64,000 nt of DNA from Athripsodes cinereus (lineage: Eukaryota > Arthropoda > Insecta > Trichoptera > Leptoceridae), in NCBI GenBank assembly GCA_947579605.1, contig OX388306.1:3968001-4032000 (forward strand). Reading direction: 5' to 3'. Below, piece by piece: positions 1-11,570 of the stretch. The notes beneath the pieces are model-generated. The model was given only the letters and a program-made list of their open reading frames with translations, searched no databases and was not told where the DNA came from. Within the stretch, counting starts at the first letter, position 1; every line of letters starts with the position of its first letter. A program made the translations under genes and the position numbers.

Positions 1-125
1 CGGAAGCTCTTGAAAGCCGGCTCGCGTCCAATAAAAAGTCACCGTGGATATACTACTAATAAGTGTTTTATTTTAATTAATTCAACATGAATTTCCACCA
101 AGTACCGTCGGTTGAAAATATCAAC
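1..125 (+). repeat. Foldback family a, partial copy at window edge
   Basis: Starts inside the element at the window edge. It carries CTCTTGAAAGC, then a stretch ending in TTTCCACCAAGTACCG, and is nearly identical to 12185-12330. Related to the copies at 4398-4615 and 8580-8810, which show the complete hairpin. Non-coding. Confidence 0.7.
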
Positions 126-875
126 TTTATCAAGCTTAGGTGCTTTAAACGAAGCTTTCCTGAATTTATGTCCTCAGTATAATACGGAATGCTCGAGTAA
201 TATATTACATAGTATGTAGGTATAAAGATTTAATACCAACTTCAGGACACTTCTACGTAATTGGAGACCCGTTTCCATCTAAGCTTTTTCACCAGAATTA
301 GGCAATTTATTGACCGGATGGACAAGCACTTTCAAGCACATGAAAGTTAAAAGATTAAGTACCTACACTTTACTTATGTACATACTTCTTCTCTTTTACT
401 TTATTAACCTTAGTTTGTAAATAATAGAAAATGTTCGTGCGGAAATTTGCCGTAGTAAATTTTTTTACAGCTTTTTGTTCGACAGTAAAATAAATTAACG
501 CTGATCAAAAGAAACTGAATCTGTTTTATTTTTCACATTCCGACCGCAGATTACACATAAACTTGAGAAGGGTGTTATTTATTTATAAACAATAACAGAA
601 TTCCAAAGGTTGTAGGGCAATAAACTAGAAAGAAGAAGAAACAGATACTTTAAGATTTAAAAGCGCATGTTCGTTCATTGTATTTTTTGTGTGAATGTCG
701 TACATATAAAAAAGTCTTTGAGAAAAATATTTAAATTTTAAGTCTTAGGTGTACTTTCATATCTATTTTTATACATATCAATTTCACTTTTAGATAAACA
801 CCTGTTGGGAACACAAAGAGACAGTATGTGACAATCAAAATCAAAAGTGTTTTCAAAATTTTATAATAGTTAAAT
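126..875. other. AT-rich stretch, no feature recognised
   Basis: I see no coding frame, hairpin or repeat that I can match elsewhere in the window. Presumably intronic or intergenic. Confidence 0.5.
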
Positions 876-960
876 AAAAATAAAAGGCGCCCTTGAGACA
901 GTCTAGGGACTGTTAAATGGCGTCAAAACAAAATCATCCATAATCATCATCATCATCATA
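876..960 (+). repeat. LINE 3' tail (L2-like family)
   Basis: GGCGCCCTTGAGACAG, a short spacer, AAATGGCGTC and a CATCATCATCATCAT tail match the 3' end that follows the LINE coding end at 22488-22673. Similar tails occur at 3600-3685 and, on the minus strand, at 47966-48053. A 5'-truncated insertion of the extreme 3' end. Confidence 0.65.
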
Positions 961-2630
961 AGAATATTTTATAAAGAATGAACTTTCATAATGTTACCTT
1001 TTCTAATAATATCAAAAAAATTACAAAAGTTTTATTTATTTATTAAGTACAAACATAAGCCAAGCGGGCCAACATAAACATCTCAAAAAAATATGCTGTA
1101 AAACAAAAAATATGAGCTATATTATGGCCATTTACAGGCATAAATGTGCAATGCCATATGTGCTATACCCAAAGATCTCACCCACGTAGGAATCCCACAA
1201 AGCATCCTCAGAGACCACAAACTTAAGACTACCGATTAGTCCCCACAGGTACCATGAGCAAAGCCAGCAGACATTAGTGATCAGAACCCAGTAAAGCAAA
1301 CAAAGTTATTATCAATACAAAAAAAATATCAAGATGAATGGAGAAAAAAAAATAGTATGTACTTAACTTCGAAATGACTTTTATTAACTTCGCTTACTTA
1401 TTCGGAGACTCTCGACTCCATCATTAGGCGATTAGTAAAAAGTGAAATAAGATACAGAGACAAGCAGTATTTTTAGAATTTGAACATAATAATGTTGGTA
1501 GAAGCCCGTGTTCATAAGAAAGTAATAATAATTTATTGATAAAAAGACTTTTGGTAAGTGATCTGCTGTGGACGGATTCTAAAGTGAAGAATTTAAAGAA
1601 AAATAATAAATATCTACCTTCTCCGGTATTCACCTTATTGCAAAATGGGGAAACCACAGAAAACTCAAATCAGAGGAGAGCAAAAATGTTAGATTATCAA
1701 CTAAATTTTGTGTTTCTTAAGAAGCCGAAATGTGAATCAGAAGTAATTTAGAGAATAATTAATAATAATAAATAAGCAAATATGCAACAATATTACATAA
1801 TGATATAATTTGCGAATTCTCTTTAGATTCAAAATAGAGTCTATCAAGATAAGGAAGTCAGTCAATCAAAATAAATAGAAAAACAATATTGTTATAACAC
1901 TAATAGTAAATAAAATAATCGTTACAGTATTAAAACAATAATAATTCTTATCTAAGTGGGTAATGGGCAATTTGGTGCGTAAGGTAGTTTTAGTAGGCCC
2001 ATTAATAAAACGAATTCACTCCCCTGAAAGCAATCCTTTTTCAATGATACCACCGCACACATCTGGTCACTGAATTATTATCGTTTCAAGTAAACAATTC
2101 AACAGGTTCTGTATAATAACCATTCTTTAGAATTGAATACAATTTACTATTGCAAAGTTTAAATATGGAAGAAAGCAGAATTTATTGGTTTAAGTCGAAA
2201 TTTATTTTAAATTTTATAGTGACCTGATTTTGACTTACAAAATCATTGTCAAACGCAAAGTTTTTTTACAATAAATTATTCCAAATAAACTAGCTATGTA
2301 AGTTACTTTTACAATAGTCTATTCCATGGGGTGACCACTTTGCCAACATGGTTGTACATCTTTCAAAGTCCCTTTTACCGGAAAAATAATCGGAAAACTC
2401 ATATCTTTAATTTATTGTAGACGAGTATATCTAAACTTGCATCTATTATGTATGTTTCTGTACATAAATTTATGTTATCTTCTTTAATTATGGTATAAAC
2501 AAAAAATTAAGTTTAACCAAAATATAAATTATGTTATTTATGTATTTAAACTATCTTTTGATTATAAGCAAATTTGTTTATTCATTGATACAATATACGG
2601 CATTTTACACAGAACTAATTTTTTTTAATA
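961..2630. other. Mostly unrecognised AT-rich sequence
   Basis: No gene supported. Open frames at 1424-1657 and 1536-1751 overlap on opposite strands and resemble nothing. Positions 2217-2250 carry TAGTGACCTGATTTTGACTT, a half copy of the hairpin at 13276-13345. Confidence 0.5.
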
Positions 2631-2639
2631 TACAATCAA

Positions 2640-2900
2640 TATACAAGGGGAAAAATTATCACGGAAGCGCGATTTCTTCCAACCAACCCAACTTCATGTG
2701 AATTTCATTATGATTCATGCATTCATGAAGAAAGCATGAGGGAGATTAAAGAGCAGGTAAAGGGTCTAGTAAACGGATTCCAAATTTTGATTAATGAAGT
2801 AATCTTTGACCGCCTACTCGACGTGTGAATATTGGGCAACAATCTAATTCTGGGAGGCAGATTATACCAACAGCGAGAACCATAATTAGAAAATGAGTAG
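2640..2900 (-). pseudogene. LINE 3' end with decayed reverse transcriptase C-terminus
   Basis: The minus strand of about 2830-2890 reads RCWYNLPPRIRLL, clearly related to RCWNNLPSKIRMI in the LINE end at 13415-13915. The sequence downstream on that strand (about 2640-2700) matches the same 3' untranslated end, including the TTCTTCCAAC motif. Such Trp-Asn-x-Leu-Pro blocks mark the extreme C-terminus of Jockey/CR1-type LINE ORF2. Truncated and without a long frame, so dead. Confidence 0.6.
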
Positions 2901-3599
2901 GCAAAAAATATCGTGCTATAAGCTAGAAGATTTGTTGAAAGAAATCGCTCTTTTATGACAAACTTTTCATATATTATACATAGTTAATCTTCATCTTTTC
3001 GTGTCGGTCAGCCAACGATAAAAATATTTCCATTCCCTCCCAGAAAGCCACGACCTCTCTTACAGCTCCCCCAGGTGAGTTCGCTCCACGAATTCCTCCC
3101 AGTGACTCTGTCGGCGTTGGTTGTATTTCATATTTTTCATTATTTATGTATGTGTGAAATTGCTTGTTATGCAGTAAAGAATAAATAGACAAATATACAT
3201 AATAAATTTTGTTCACATGTATTTCCTTTTACATGATTTTCATCCTCATCAAATAAAATTACCATGTTCCATCATTTAATGAGGCGGTATAATGATGATA
3301 CAAAGCTTGTAATAAAGACAAACATTTGAGTAATTTATTGTTCCTTTTAAATTCCTTTGTTTGAAATAATAATATTCGGTATTATGTACATATGTATGAA
3401 TTATTACTTGGTGCTATATTATAGATACTGTAAGTAATTGAGGTTGGTTATGAATATTTGGAGGAAGTATTAAGTGAGTTTGTATATTTGGTAAGTTTGT
3501 TGAAGAGGGATGAGAGGTACGATAAAGACATCGAGAGGTGCCATTGAAAGATAAACAGACTTTCACCAACTTCAGAAGCGCTGAAAGAAAAAATGAAAA

Positions 3600-3685
3600 C
3601 TGCACTCTTCACTGGCCCCTTTGAGACGTTCTAGGGACTTTTAAACTGCGTCAAAACAAAATCATCTAAAATCATCATCATCGAA
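3600..3685 (+). repeat. LINE 3' tail (L2-like family)
   Basis: A second copy of the tail at 876-960: TTTGAGACGTTCTAGGGAC, then AAACTGCGTCAAAACAAAAT and a short CATCATCATC run. It lies directly upstream of an RTE-like LINE fragment. Confidence 0.6.
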
Positions 3686-3794
3686 AGAAGAGTGTTAGGT
3701 GGATGGTGCACTTCGACTCATTTCGAATAAAGGCGAAAGTGGAATACATACATAAATGCTGTGTAGATGCCATTGCTGACAAAAAATGGTCGAT

Positions 3795-4155
3795 AAAACG
3801 TTGTGAGATAGAGTGAAGAATGAGGATATCAGGAGAATGAGCGGATACTAGAGGAGTGTTTTGGATAGAAAGTGTGTTAATCTGTTAGGTACGCTAGGAC
3901 ATTTGGAGCGAATGGATGGTGAAATGATGACGAAGAAGATGTATTATATTTGAAAGAAGGGGTGTGAGATAGCTTAGATGTCCAAAAACTTCTCAAGAAC
4001 GGGCGCATGTTGAGTAAAAGAATTCGGATCGCGTGTGAGAAAAATTGTATAAATCTGGACGAAGCAAAAGAAGTAAAGGTATAGGGATATAGCTGTGTGG
4101 CGTTCCATCGTCTCTGTCTACCCTATTTGAGATGCGGCGCGATAGTAAAGTATAA
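3795..4155 (+). pseudogene. RTE-like LINE C-terminal fragment (LRWFGHV family), decayed
   Basis: Aligns by eye with 11060-11420 and 56245-56535: GTGAAGAATGAGGATATCAG, then GGACATTTGGAGCGAATGGA, and finally the family 3' end with TACCCTATTTGAGATGCGGC. The frame is broken by several stops and indels. In intact relatives this block encodes the C-terminal tail of an endonuclease/reverse-transcriptase ORF. Confidence 0.65.
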
Positions 4156-4397
4156 AATTGTACGTTATGTTATGACTAGTGCTATTATGTAAACGAATGC
4201 TGTGATCAAACCATCTCATTTATTTTCATTATTATTAGTTTTATTATTACATTGTACACAAAACAAAGTGAGCCGCAAATCTCTTAACTGTACTATACTA
4301 GCTGGTTACCCGGTGTTTTTATTCAGATAAATATTTTATATTTATGTTTCCTGCTTTAAAGAGATTGCGTTTTCAGGATTTTGGCAATAGGTTTTAA

Positions 4398-4615
4398 TTA
4401 TTAATAAAGTACTTCTTTAGTACATCCAATGTGACTTTATTGGTCGCAAGCCGGCATTCAAGAGCTTTCAAAAGTTATGCTAGCCTGAAGATAAGAGCGG
4501 AGCTCTTGAAAGCTGTCTCGCGACCAATAAAGCCACTATGGATGTACCTTAGATGTGTTTTATTAATAATTTATTTAACATAAACTTCCACCAAGAACAA
4601 TATCAACTTTATTTT
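4398..4615 (+). repeat. Foldback family a, complete hairpin
   Basis: The left arm beginning TTATTAATAAAG and the right arm ending TTATTAATAA (4569) are inverted. Inside them GACTTTATTGGTCGC faces GCGACCAATAAAG, and CAAGAGCTTTC faces GAGCTCTTGAAAGC. The right flank, with AACTTCCACCAAGAACAA, is shared with the other copies. Non-coding, MITE-like. Confidence 0.7.
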
Positions 4616-5075
4616 TACTATACTATATTTAAAACAAATAAAATGTTGAATTTGCCTACATCTTACATTATAAATATAAACATGTAAAAGACAAAATATA
4701 AGCTCTGATATACAAAGTTCTCTTAAATAATTTTTGCAATGATACAAACATACATACTTTTGTCCTTTCAATCCTAAAAATAATTTTATGTATTTAGATA
4801 GCAGTTTCGTTGATCTTATACTGTTATTTATGTCAGCGTCCGAAAATAATGCAAAAGGATCTTTGTCTTCATTCAAATGTCGTTATTTAAAGCTCCGTTG
4901 TCCTAAATCATTCGCATAATTACATCTCAATGCCGTCCCTTTCATTTGAATGTTGTTTTCTTTTTAGTATTTTATTCAAGTCAACGATTTTTCTTAAAAG
5001 TACGCTATTTTCTTGTTTGTGCCTAAATTAAACATCAATACTGGAATACCTACACCAACTTTTTAAAAGAAATTT
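4616..5075. other. AT-rich stretch, no feature recognised
   Basis: A minus-strand open frame (4571-4876) begins inside the foldback element and has low-complexity composition, so I do not regard it as a gene. Confidence 0.45.
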
Positions 5076-5079
5076 TATT

Positions 5080-5565
5080 CTTCTTCTTCCTGGCACTGTC
5101 CCAACTTATTGCCGCTGAAGGCTGTTGGGGTCGTCTCTTCTCGTTCTGAGGTTATACGTTCTTCTGTTTCCTATATCCTCTTCATCCAGGCCATTTCTCC
5201 GCAGGATTTTATTGCATTGTGTCATCCAGGTATTCTTGGTCTCCCTCTTGATGGATGTCGAGGGAGATTTACTGACGTAGCTTTGTTTACAGTATGTTCT
5301 GGTGGTCTCCGCCTTATGTGCCCATACCATCTTAGTTGCCTCTCTTCTAGTTTGTTATTTATGTCCGTCACACCCATGCTACCACGAATGCGTGAACTTC
5401 TTATCTTATCTTTTAATGATAAGCCTGCTGACCACCTGAGCATTCGCATCTCTGCCGTCTCAAGTTGCCTGTTGAACGTATTATAAAGAGTCCAGCATTC
5501 CGAGCCATACATTATCGCGGGCCTGACAATAGTCTGGTATATTTTACATTTAAGTTTTACTTTTT
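5080..5565 (-). pseudogene. RTE LINE reverse transcriptase C-terminal fragment, frameshifted
   Basis: On the minus strand the sequence reads TIVRPAIMYGSECWTLY (about 5490-5540), then ETAEMRMLRWSAG, LKDKIRSSRIRGSMGV, KLEERQLRWYGHIRRRPPE and GRPRIPG. The frame then shifts near 5235 to continue as KNTWMTQCNKILRRNGLD. This order (YGSE-W, EMRMLRW, LRWYGH, RGRP, TW) is the standard C-terminal block of RTE-type LINE ORFs. The catalytic fingers and palm, including the YADD/FADD box, lie upstream in a full element and are absent. The frameshift and the 5' truncation make this a dead copy. Confidence 0.8.
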
Positions 5566-5654
5566 AGAAATTTTATTATTCTCAATTTAATTTATTTTAT
5601 CTAAATCGTTTTAAACGACAATATTTTATTGCTTACCTACCAGATCTTTTTTTC

Positions 5655-5940
5655 ATAATTTTAAACCAAAGAGTGAGGAATAAGAATATTTGTAGAATGA
5701 GTGGATCCATGAGCAATGTTGTGGATAGAATGCTTGTAAATAAATTAAGATGGTTTGGTCATGTGGGACGAATGGAAGAGGAAAGGATGACAAACAGGAT
5801 ACACTTGTCTAAATGCAGGGGTGTGAGGAAGCGTGAATTATATAGAATGATATGAATGTAAAAGAAGCGAAAGAAGTATGTAGGAACAGATCTATATGGC
5901 GTTCCGTTCTCTTTGCCTACTCCACTTGGGATAAATTTTG
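5655..5940 (+). pseudogene. RTE-like LINE fragment (LRWFGHV family), internally deleted
   Basis: Reads NKNICRMSGSM, then NKLRWFGHVGRMEEERMTNR, then VRKRELYRMI and stop. Compared with 56245-56535 it lacks the middle of the block, but keeps the nucleotide 3' end (CTATATGGCGTTCCGTTCTC, then CCACTTGGGATAA). Non-functional. Confidence 0.75.
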
Positions 5941-6049
5941 TAATAGTTTATGTCCTTAGTACGTATTCGTACGTTACTGTAAGATAGAATTAAGAAGATT
6001 TAAGTATATTTCTAAACGTAAGTTTCTAAAACCATGTATGTGTAAATGT

Positions 6050-6290
6050 GTATGTCATCCTCGGTATGAGATCTTCCACCGAGGGTACATCAAGGGGAGT
6101 ATTTTAATTCTCGAGTGGGTTTTGCTGAGGGAATCCCATAAGGACAACCTCGAGCCCACTTTTTGATAAAAACTTTTGCTCTAGATTGACTGGATGACAT
6201 GAGAACTGATGTTCTTGTAACATCCAGGGGTAAGTGGTGGGAACCCCTCCCTTAATGTCCACTTGGGATGTTGCGTGATGGAATAAAATA
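6050..6290 (+). repeat. Unclassified repeat with LINE-like 3' end
   Basis: The block ends GTCCACTTGGGATGTTGCGT followed by GATGGAATAAAATA. This resembles the 3' terminus of the LRWFGHV LINE family (CCACTTGGGATACGGCGTGA). The upstream part, with CCTCGGTATGAGATCTTCCA, is unlike the LINE coding region, so it may be a separate short element using that 3' end, or its variant 3' UTR. Confidence 0.4.
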
Positions 6291-6654
6291 TATCAGATCA
6301 TACTCGTACCTACATGTTAATTATATTTATTGCAGGATATCTTTATTCTTTGCATAGTATCTACAAACATGATAGTACAAACATACAAAGTTAGTACAAA
6401 TAGTACTAAAGTAAATAATAATACTAGTATAATATGAATATTGCTGTTGAAAATAATATATTATTATTATATGTGTATATTCCACGACGCTTGTTCTCAT
6501 TAGCAAAGGAGAATAATAATTCCTGTGTATGAGATAACATTATTAATGTATGTAATACCTAAAACATGAAATATCACACCAGACAGGTCGAAACATAAAC
6601 CAACTTATAATTACTTACTTAGTATTACCGAAGGGAACTCAACACAACTTCTAT

Positions 6655-6835
6655 TCATCTCACGCCGTGTTGAAGATGCGCAAAGTAAATCAATCTTTAA
6701 ATACTTCTTTCACTTTCATCCAGTTTCTTATATAATATACATGCCGATTTCTCTTAGTAAACACGCGGTCATCCTTGAGAATTTGATCTACGTAATCAAA
6801 CCACGTAGATATCGGACGCCCGCGCTTTGTCACGT
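6655..6835 (-). pseudogene. RTE-like LINE 3' end (LRWFGHV family)
   Basis: The minus strand matches the family consensus from the 'AAATTCTCAAGG' region to the terminal TCACGCCGTG (plus-strand view). Decayed and non-coding. Confidence 0.55.
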
Positions 6836-7064
6836 GAATTACATATTTACATACTTGAGTGAATTTGGTGATGCTTAGTTGATGACAGTGTTGTCGAATC
6901 TACATTTGGTGATCCACTACTTAGTTGGCTCGTACCTACTTATAGATGCATTATTATTGTTTTTTTGTAAAGGTTAATGTAGCTGTTTATTGAGTTAAAT
7001 TAATAAATATGTAATGATATTTAAAAAAACAACATGCTCACGAACTGTTGCAATGTTTTACATA

Positions 7065-7425
7065 ATACTAGCTGACCTGGCAAACGTTGTATTGCTATAT
7101 ACATTATTTATTTGCCATATACCTACATTATCTATCGACCGGAGTTGAAAATGATTGAATTATAATATCGATATTAAAAAATAGGGGTTGATGGTAAAAA
7201 GGTGAAAGTTTAGGACTGTATGTATTTTTAATGCCTCATCATAGAAAAATAAAAATAAAAATCGGTATGGACCACCCATAACTTTTAGGGGTATGTAAAA
7301 TAGATATTGGCCGATTCTCAGATCTACCCGATAAGCACACAAATATTCATCAAAATCGGTTCAGCCGTTTCGGAGGAGTGTGATAACAAACACCGTGAAA
7401 CGAGAATTTTATATATTAGATTATG
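7065..7425. repeat. Interspersed repeat beginning CTAGCTGACCTGGCAAACG
   Basis: Begins CTAGCTGACCTGGCAAACG and ends AAAATCGGTTCAGCCGTTT, then GAGAATTTTATATATTAGAT. From memory, both ends resemble a very common interspersed repeat of Lepidoptera and other insects. A short related start, CTAGCTGGTTACCCGG, occurs near 4300. No coding capacity. Confidence 0.5.
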
Positions 7426-7429
7426 GGGA

Positions 7430-8570
7430 AATTGTTTGTATCTATGTACAACAGCCTGCAAGCTAATTATCCTTGGTATCCTAAGTACTGTGAGTTGGTG
7501 AGAATGTTGATGGATTTGTATAATATTATGTAAAACTTTATTTGTATTACGTAATTAATATTACCTTAATATATAAACTTTACAGAATGAACCTGCCGAA
7601 TCATTAAGCGAACAAGAGAAGAACAAAGTAAACTAAAGGATCATTAAGAAAGGCGGATGTGTTATAATAATACTTTAAGATGTAATTGAAAACGTATTAC
7701 GCTTGGAGAAAATTTACGTTTATGTTATTGTTCAACTGGAAAAAAAATCATCCAGCATAACAGCTACAAAATAATATATGCACAATCATGCAATCATGTC
7801 CAAGTCTTCAGAACTCACCTCTAATGCCATAAATTTATGGCATGTATAAATGATGATATGTTTGTATGAAAGTGGGCGAATTATTGTATTATTGCTTTTT
7901 TATAGTTTGTTAATACTTTGAACGAGAAATTTGTTTTAATTTTTTTTTTATTATGTAATGTATGGTTTTATGTAAAAGGCATTAGCCGTTAATGTGATGA
8001 AATTAATAAATATGGGTATTTTTTCTATACAAATTTCGATAATAAAACGATAACTTTTTCTAGTTCGTATCATTTTTTTTTAAATAAACCGAACTTTCAA
8101 TTTTCAATTGTCTGTTTGTTTTTTTCACCTAATTAACCAAGCGTAATAATTTTCAATGCCTAGATCTCTATTTCACAAGTTCTAAATAATTCGTACCTAA
8201 CTTATTACAATATATTGTAGCAATATCACAATATTATTTGCATAATCACTGCTGCCAATAGTTGATTACATCGATACAAACTGAATCTTCATGCAAATTA
8301 TTACCGGAACATGTCAGTCGGGTTGTAAATTGGAGTAATTTGCTTCGCTTTATCCTATCAAAGTTAAACCGCAGTAATACAGTCAAAGGTCTAATATTTC
8401 AATGTGTCCTTAACGTGACGCAAATCCAGAACTAGCTCTTCATTGGATTAAATTTCTTTTTACATTAACAAACTCCAATAATAAGTTAATTTTGTCCACC
8501 AACAAGTATAAATGGAAGATCATTTTAAATACATAAAAAAAATATAAAGTGGAAGTGTGTGGTGTTGATA
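7430..8570. other. AT-rich stretch, no feature recognised
   Basis: No supported gene or family match. Local runs of T and short inverted repeats only. Confidence 0.45.
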
Positions 8571-8579
8571 TAATAAAAA

Positions 8580-8810
8580 TAAAACACATATACCTATGAA
8601 ATATTTTCACATTGACTTTATAAATCGCGAGTCGGCTTTCATGAGCTTCCTCTTTCATCATCAGACTTACTTCAAGTGAAAACCAGTTCGCGATTGACAA
8701 AATCACTGTGGAAGTGTTACATTATACATAATATGTGTTATATTTTTAGTATTTAAACATGAACTTCCACCAATTATCATCGGTCGTCAAAATCAACAAA
8801 ATTTTGAAAG
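8580..8810 (+). repeat. Foldback family a, diverged copy
   Basis: Inverted arms (GACTTTATAAATCGCGAG against TTCGCGATTGACAAAATC, and ACACATAT near 8583 against ATATGTGT near 8733) are followed by the family flank GAACTTCCACCAATTATC. Same layout as 4398-4615, with more substitutions. Confidence 0.6.
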
Positions 8811-8814
8811 ATGT

Positions 8815-9620
8815 TGAATAAAAGTAAATTAAGTACTTAATATAAGTGTTTTGTTATGTATTATTACTTCAATAGTTCTCAACAATTTCACACGAGAATG
8901 TAAGGGAGAGATAGAGTGCCCGTCAGTGATAATCTATTACAGCCCTTAAATCTAGGTTTATCATTATTATAAACTTCAAATGATTAATAAATTAAATTTT
9001 AGTACTTATTATACATATAAAATACCTTGCCACCATAAATGCATGTAACTGAGGGTCAATATATCTTTCACTTACATTTTGGTGTGAAATTGTTGTGAAA
9101 TATTGAAAATTATTTCATCTTAAAACAAATAACACTTAAGTAAGATACCCAATAGCTGACAATCTAAGAAAAAAAATCAATTTATTTGTTAGTGAAAAAT
9201 TTATTTTTCAATAAAAGTTACACAAATAGCCGGACCATAAGATTATCTAATATATCTTAACAAACGGTAATACAAGAATAGTCCTTATGTATATTAAAGG
9301 CTAGCTCAGGATAAGTGTCACACTAAAACTACTTTGAAATATTGGGCGTATTATGAGTATACTAATACTATACATCATAATTTATAATACCGTGACATTA
9401 TAGGTAGTTAACTGTGTTTATTAATGTCATATAAAGTGCATGGTTATATTGCTTTTGCCTTCTCCTCAAAGCAATGTCATGTTTTCATAAAATTGCAGTG
9501 ATACATACGATAAACTTCAGTCTTTTGTTAATGCCATATACAAATACGTACTTATATGCGTAGATTGGTTTGAAAACTTTGCTCATTTTTGTGTATGAAA
9601 AACTGAACAATTATTAAATT
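8815..9620. other. AT-rich stretch, no feature recognised
   Basis: No coding frame or repeat that I can match within the window. Confidence 0.45.
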
Positions 9621-9624
9621 TTTC

Positions 9625-10045
9625 TCGTTAAGAATGTGTCTCTCACTATTTTCTGGAGTTTTTGAGTGTCCTTTTAAAGACGGATATTCGCAAAACGTCC
9701 CGTGTAAGATATTTAATACCTACTACTACTACTACTACTACTATACCATCACGGCATATCCCACAAGTGGGGTAGCCAGCAGATCAGCTGCACGTAAGAA
9801 ACATGCAAACTGTCCTCTTCGTGCCAATATAAAATCAAGACATTCAGGATGGGTGGCAAGCCTCATCGCTGAATTTAAGATGTAAAATTTCTTATTTTTT
9901 TCGATATTTAATACCTTCAGTTCAGCAATGAGGTAACCCATCCATTCTGAATGTCTTCACATTTATTGACACAGTGAAAACAAATTATATATTTGTCAAG
10001 TGCAGTCGGTCTACTGCCTACCCCAGTTTTGGAGAATGCCGTCAT
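9625..10045 (+). mobile_element. TAG-tailed short retroelement, interrupted copy
   Basis: The outer parts (9625-9721 and 9917-10045) join into one copy of the family best seen at 60885-61090: GTGTCC near the start, TTCAGCAATGAGGTAACCCA, CTGAATGTCTT, CTACCCCAG, and GCCGTCA near the end. The interruption is a second family member at 9722-9902 with a target-site duplication. Confidence 0.75.
9722..9902 (-). mobile_element. TAG-tailed short retroelement inserted in another copy
   Basis: The 181-bp minus-strand insert ends in a (TAG)n tail, seen here as TACTACTACTACTACTACTA. It is flanked by direct repeats GATATTTAATACCT at 9708-9721 and 9903-9916. It contains the family motifs GCGATGAGGCTTGCCACCCA, GAATGTCTTGA, CTGGCTACCCCACTTGTGGG and ATGCCGTGATGGTATAG. 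The 14-bp duplication and terminal microsatellite indicate target-primed retroposition. Confidence 0.85.
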
Positions 10046-10047
10046 TG

Positions 10048-10080
10048 TATTTATTTATTTATTTATTTATTTATTTATTC
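10048..10080. repeat. (TATT)n simple repeat
   Basis: About eight TATT units. Such tracts elsewhere in the window mark minus-strand LINE 3' ends (13418, 58085), and the following sequence (about 10080-10140) may be one. Not resolvable by eye. Confidence 0.6.
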
Positions 10081-10204
10081 ATCATAAACGGCACATTAGC
10101 CATTGACAATAAAGGTTACAAATTAATATCGTTCACATAATAGTTCGATAAAATGAATTAAATAATATGTTCACATAGATACACATTTAATAAACGAGTT
10201 TACT

Positions 10205-10325
10205 GGCGCGATGAGGTTTGCCACCCATCCTGAATGTCTTGATTTTATGTTTATTGTAGGTATGCAGCTGGTCTGCTGGCTACCCCACTTCAGGATATTC
10301 TGTGATGGTATAGTGGTAGTAGTAT
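10205..10325 (+). mobile_element. TAG-tailed short retroelement copy
   Basis: GCGATGAGGTTTGCCACCCA, GAATGTCTTGATTTTATG, CAGCTGGTCTGCTGGCTACC, then TGTGATGGTATAGTGGTAGT. 5' truncated, ending in the degenerate TAG tail. Confidence 0.8.
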
Positions 10326-11055
10326 TAGAATTTTCTGCTCTTATTACTTCTTCACTCTTCTCTCGTCAGGAGATTGTGAAAACAACCCTCCTCCATTGAT
10401 ATCAGTTCGGCACTAATTTAGTAAATTTTATCCGTCATATTTCTATAAAATCTAATATTTTTTCCATAGCAGAAACGTATTGATAGAAAAAAATAATACT
10501 AAAAACTGAAGTTTTTGTAGAGAAATGAACTTAAATTTCTAGTGTTAGCACTTTAGTATTTACGATACCTCATTAGCTTTGACGTCATCTTTCAGAAGCG
10601 CCTCCTTATAACGAAGCTGCTTAGTAAAGTTGTCAGTGCTAAAAGTACGTAAACTTACCAGAACATCGTACAATGTACTATTGCTTGTTGAAAGCCTTCC
10701 TGTATTACATAATTATGTATAATATACTTTCAAAGCTCCTTCAATCGTGAAAGCTGAATAATCTTCATAAAAAGCTTAAATATTGCACCTCGAAATTAAC
10801 AACAATCATAATTATGATGGTCTTAACGATTCAGAACTGTTTAAAGCATTTTTTTTTAATAACAGCTAACGGTCTGTTTTGTTGTTAATCAAATTTGATT
10901 TCATTTTCGTTTAAAAGAATGTTTCTGTTTGTTCTGTAGGATCGTCAGCAGCTGAAAATCTCGTTTTTTTTTTAATTATCGGTAAGCTGGCGCATACGAT
11001 TTCTTTCTCCATCATTACAGGAAAATGTTACAATTTTATTATTCATTAGCATCAT
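10326..11055. other. AT-rich stretch, no feature recognised
   Basis: No supported gene. Several T-rich runs (10840-10860, 10965-10980). Confidence 0.45.
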
Positions 11056-11059
11056 TCTC

Positions 11060-11425
11060 TAGATGTAGAGTGAAGAATGAGGATATCAGGAGAATTAATG
11101 AATGTGAGAAGTGTGTAATTATTGATAGAATGCGTATAAATAAGTTGCGATGGTTTGGACATGTGGAGCGAATGGATGATGTAAGATTCACGAAGAGGGT
11201 GTATTTATCTGAAATATGGGGTATGAGAAAGTGCGGACGAAAACTATGTGGCTTGACCACGTGGATCAAATTCTCAACGACGTGACAAGTAAGAGGAATC
11301 GGTGTGCATGTATGAGAAACTGGATGAATGTAGTTGTAGAGGAAGCGAAACAAATATGTAAGGATAGATCAATATGGCGTTTCGTTCTCTCTGCCTACCC
11401 CACCTGGGACATGGCGTGAGGGAAA
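11060..11425 (+). pseudogene. RTE-like LINE fragment (LRWFGHV family)
   Basis: Reads CRVKNEDIRRINECEKC, then IDRMRINKLRWFGHVERMDD and RFTKRVYLSEIWGMRK. After a shift it continues TMWLDHVDQILNDVTSKRNR and RNWMNVVVEEAKQICKDRSI, ending WRFVLSAYPTWDMA and stop near 11420. Two frames are needed, so one indel has broken it, near 11230. The 3' end CCTACCCCACCTGGGACATG is the family terminus. The reverse transcriptase catalytic core is missing. Confidence 0.8.
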
Positions 11426-11459
11426 AGTATTTATCTCTAGTGAAGAATTTAATAAAATT

Positions 11460-11570
11460 AAAAAAACCTAAACGCTGGAGGGACAGTTGGACATCCACCT
11501 CCCAGGAGCAGGCTCCGAGAACCACAGGACATAGTCCTAACTGAAGCAAAAGAAGAAGAAGAAGAAAAAA
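11460..11570 (+). repeat. Short repeat with (AAG)n tail
   Basis: A non-coding block reading GAGGGACAGTTGGACATCCA, ending CTGAAGCAAAAGAAGAAG and more GAA units. A trinucleotide tail after a unique body is typical of a short LINE/SINE 3' end; the family is not identified. Confidence 0.35.

Noticed and set aside
4571..4876. 101-codon minus-strand open frame
   Set aside because: It starts in a foldback element, is rich in I/Y/F/C as expected of translated AT-rich DNA, and matches no family known to me.
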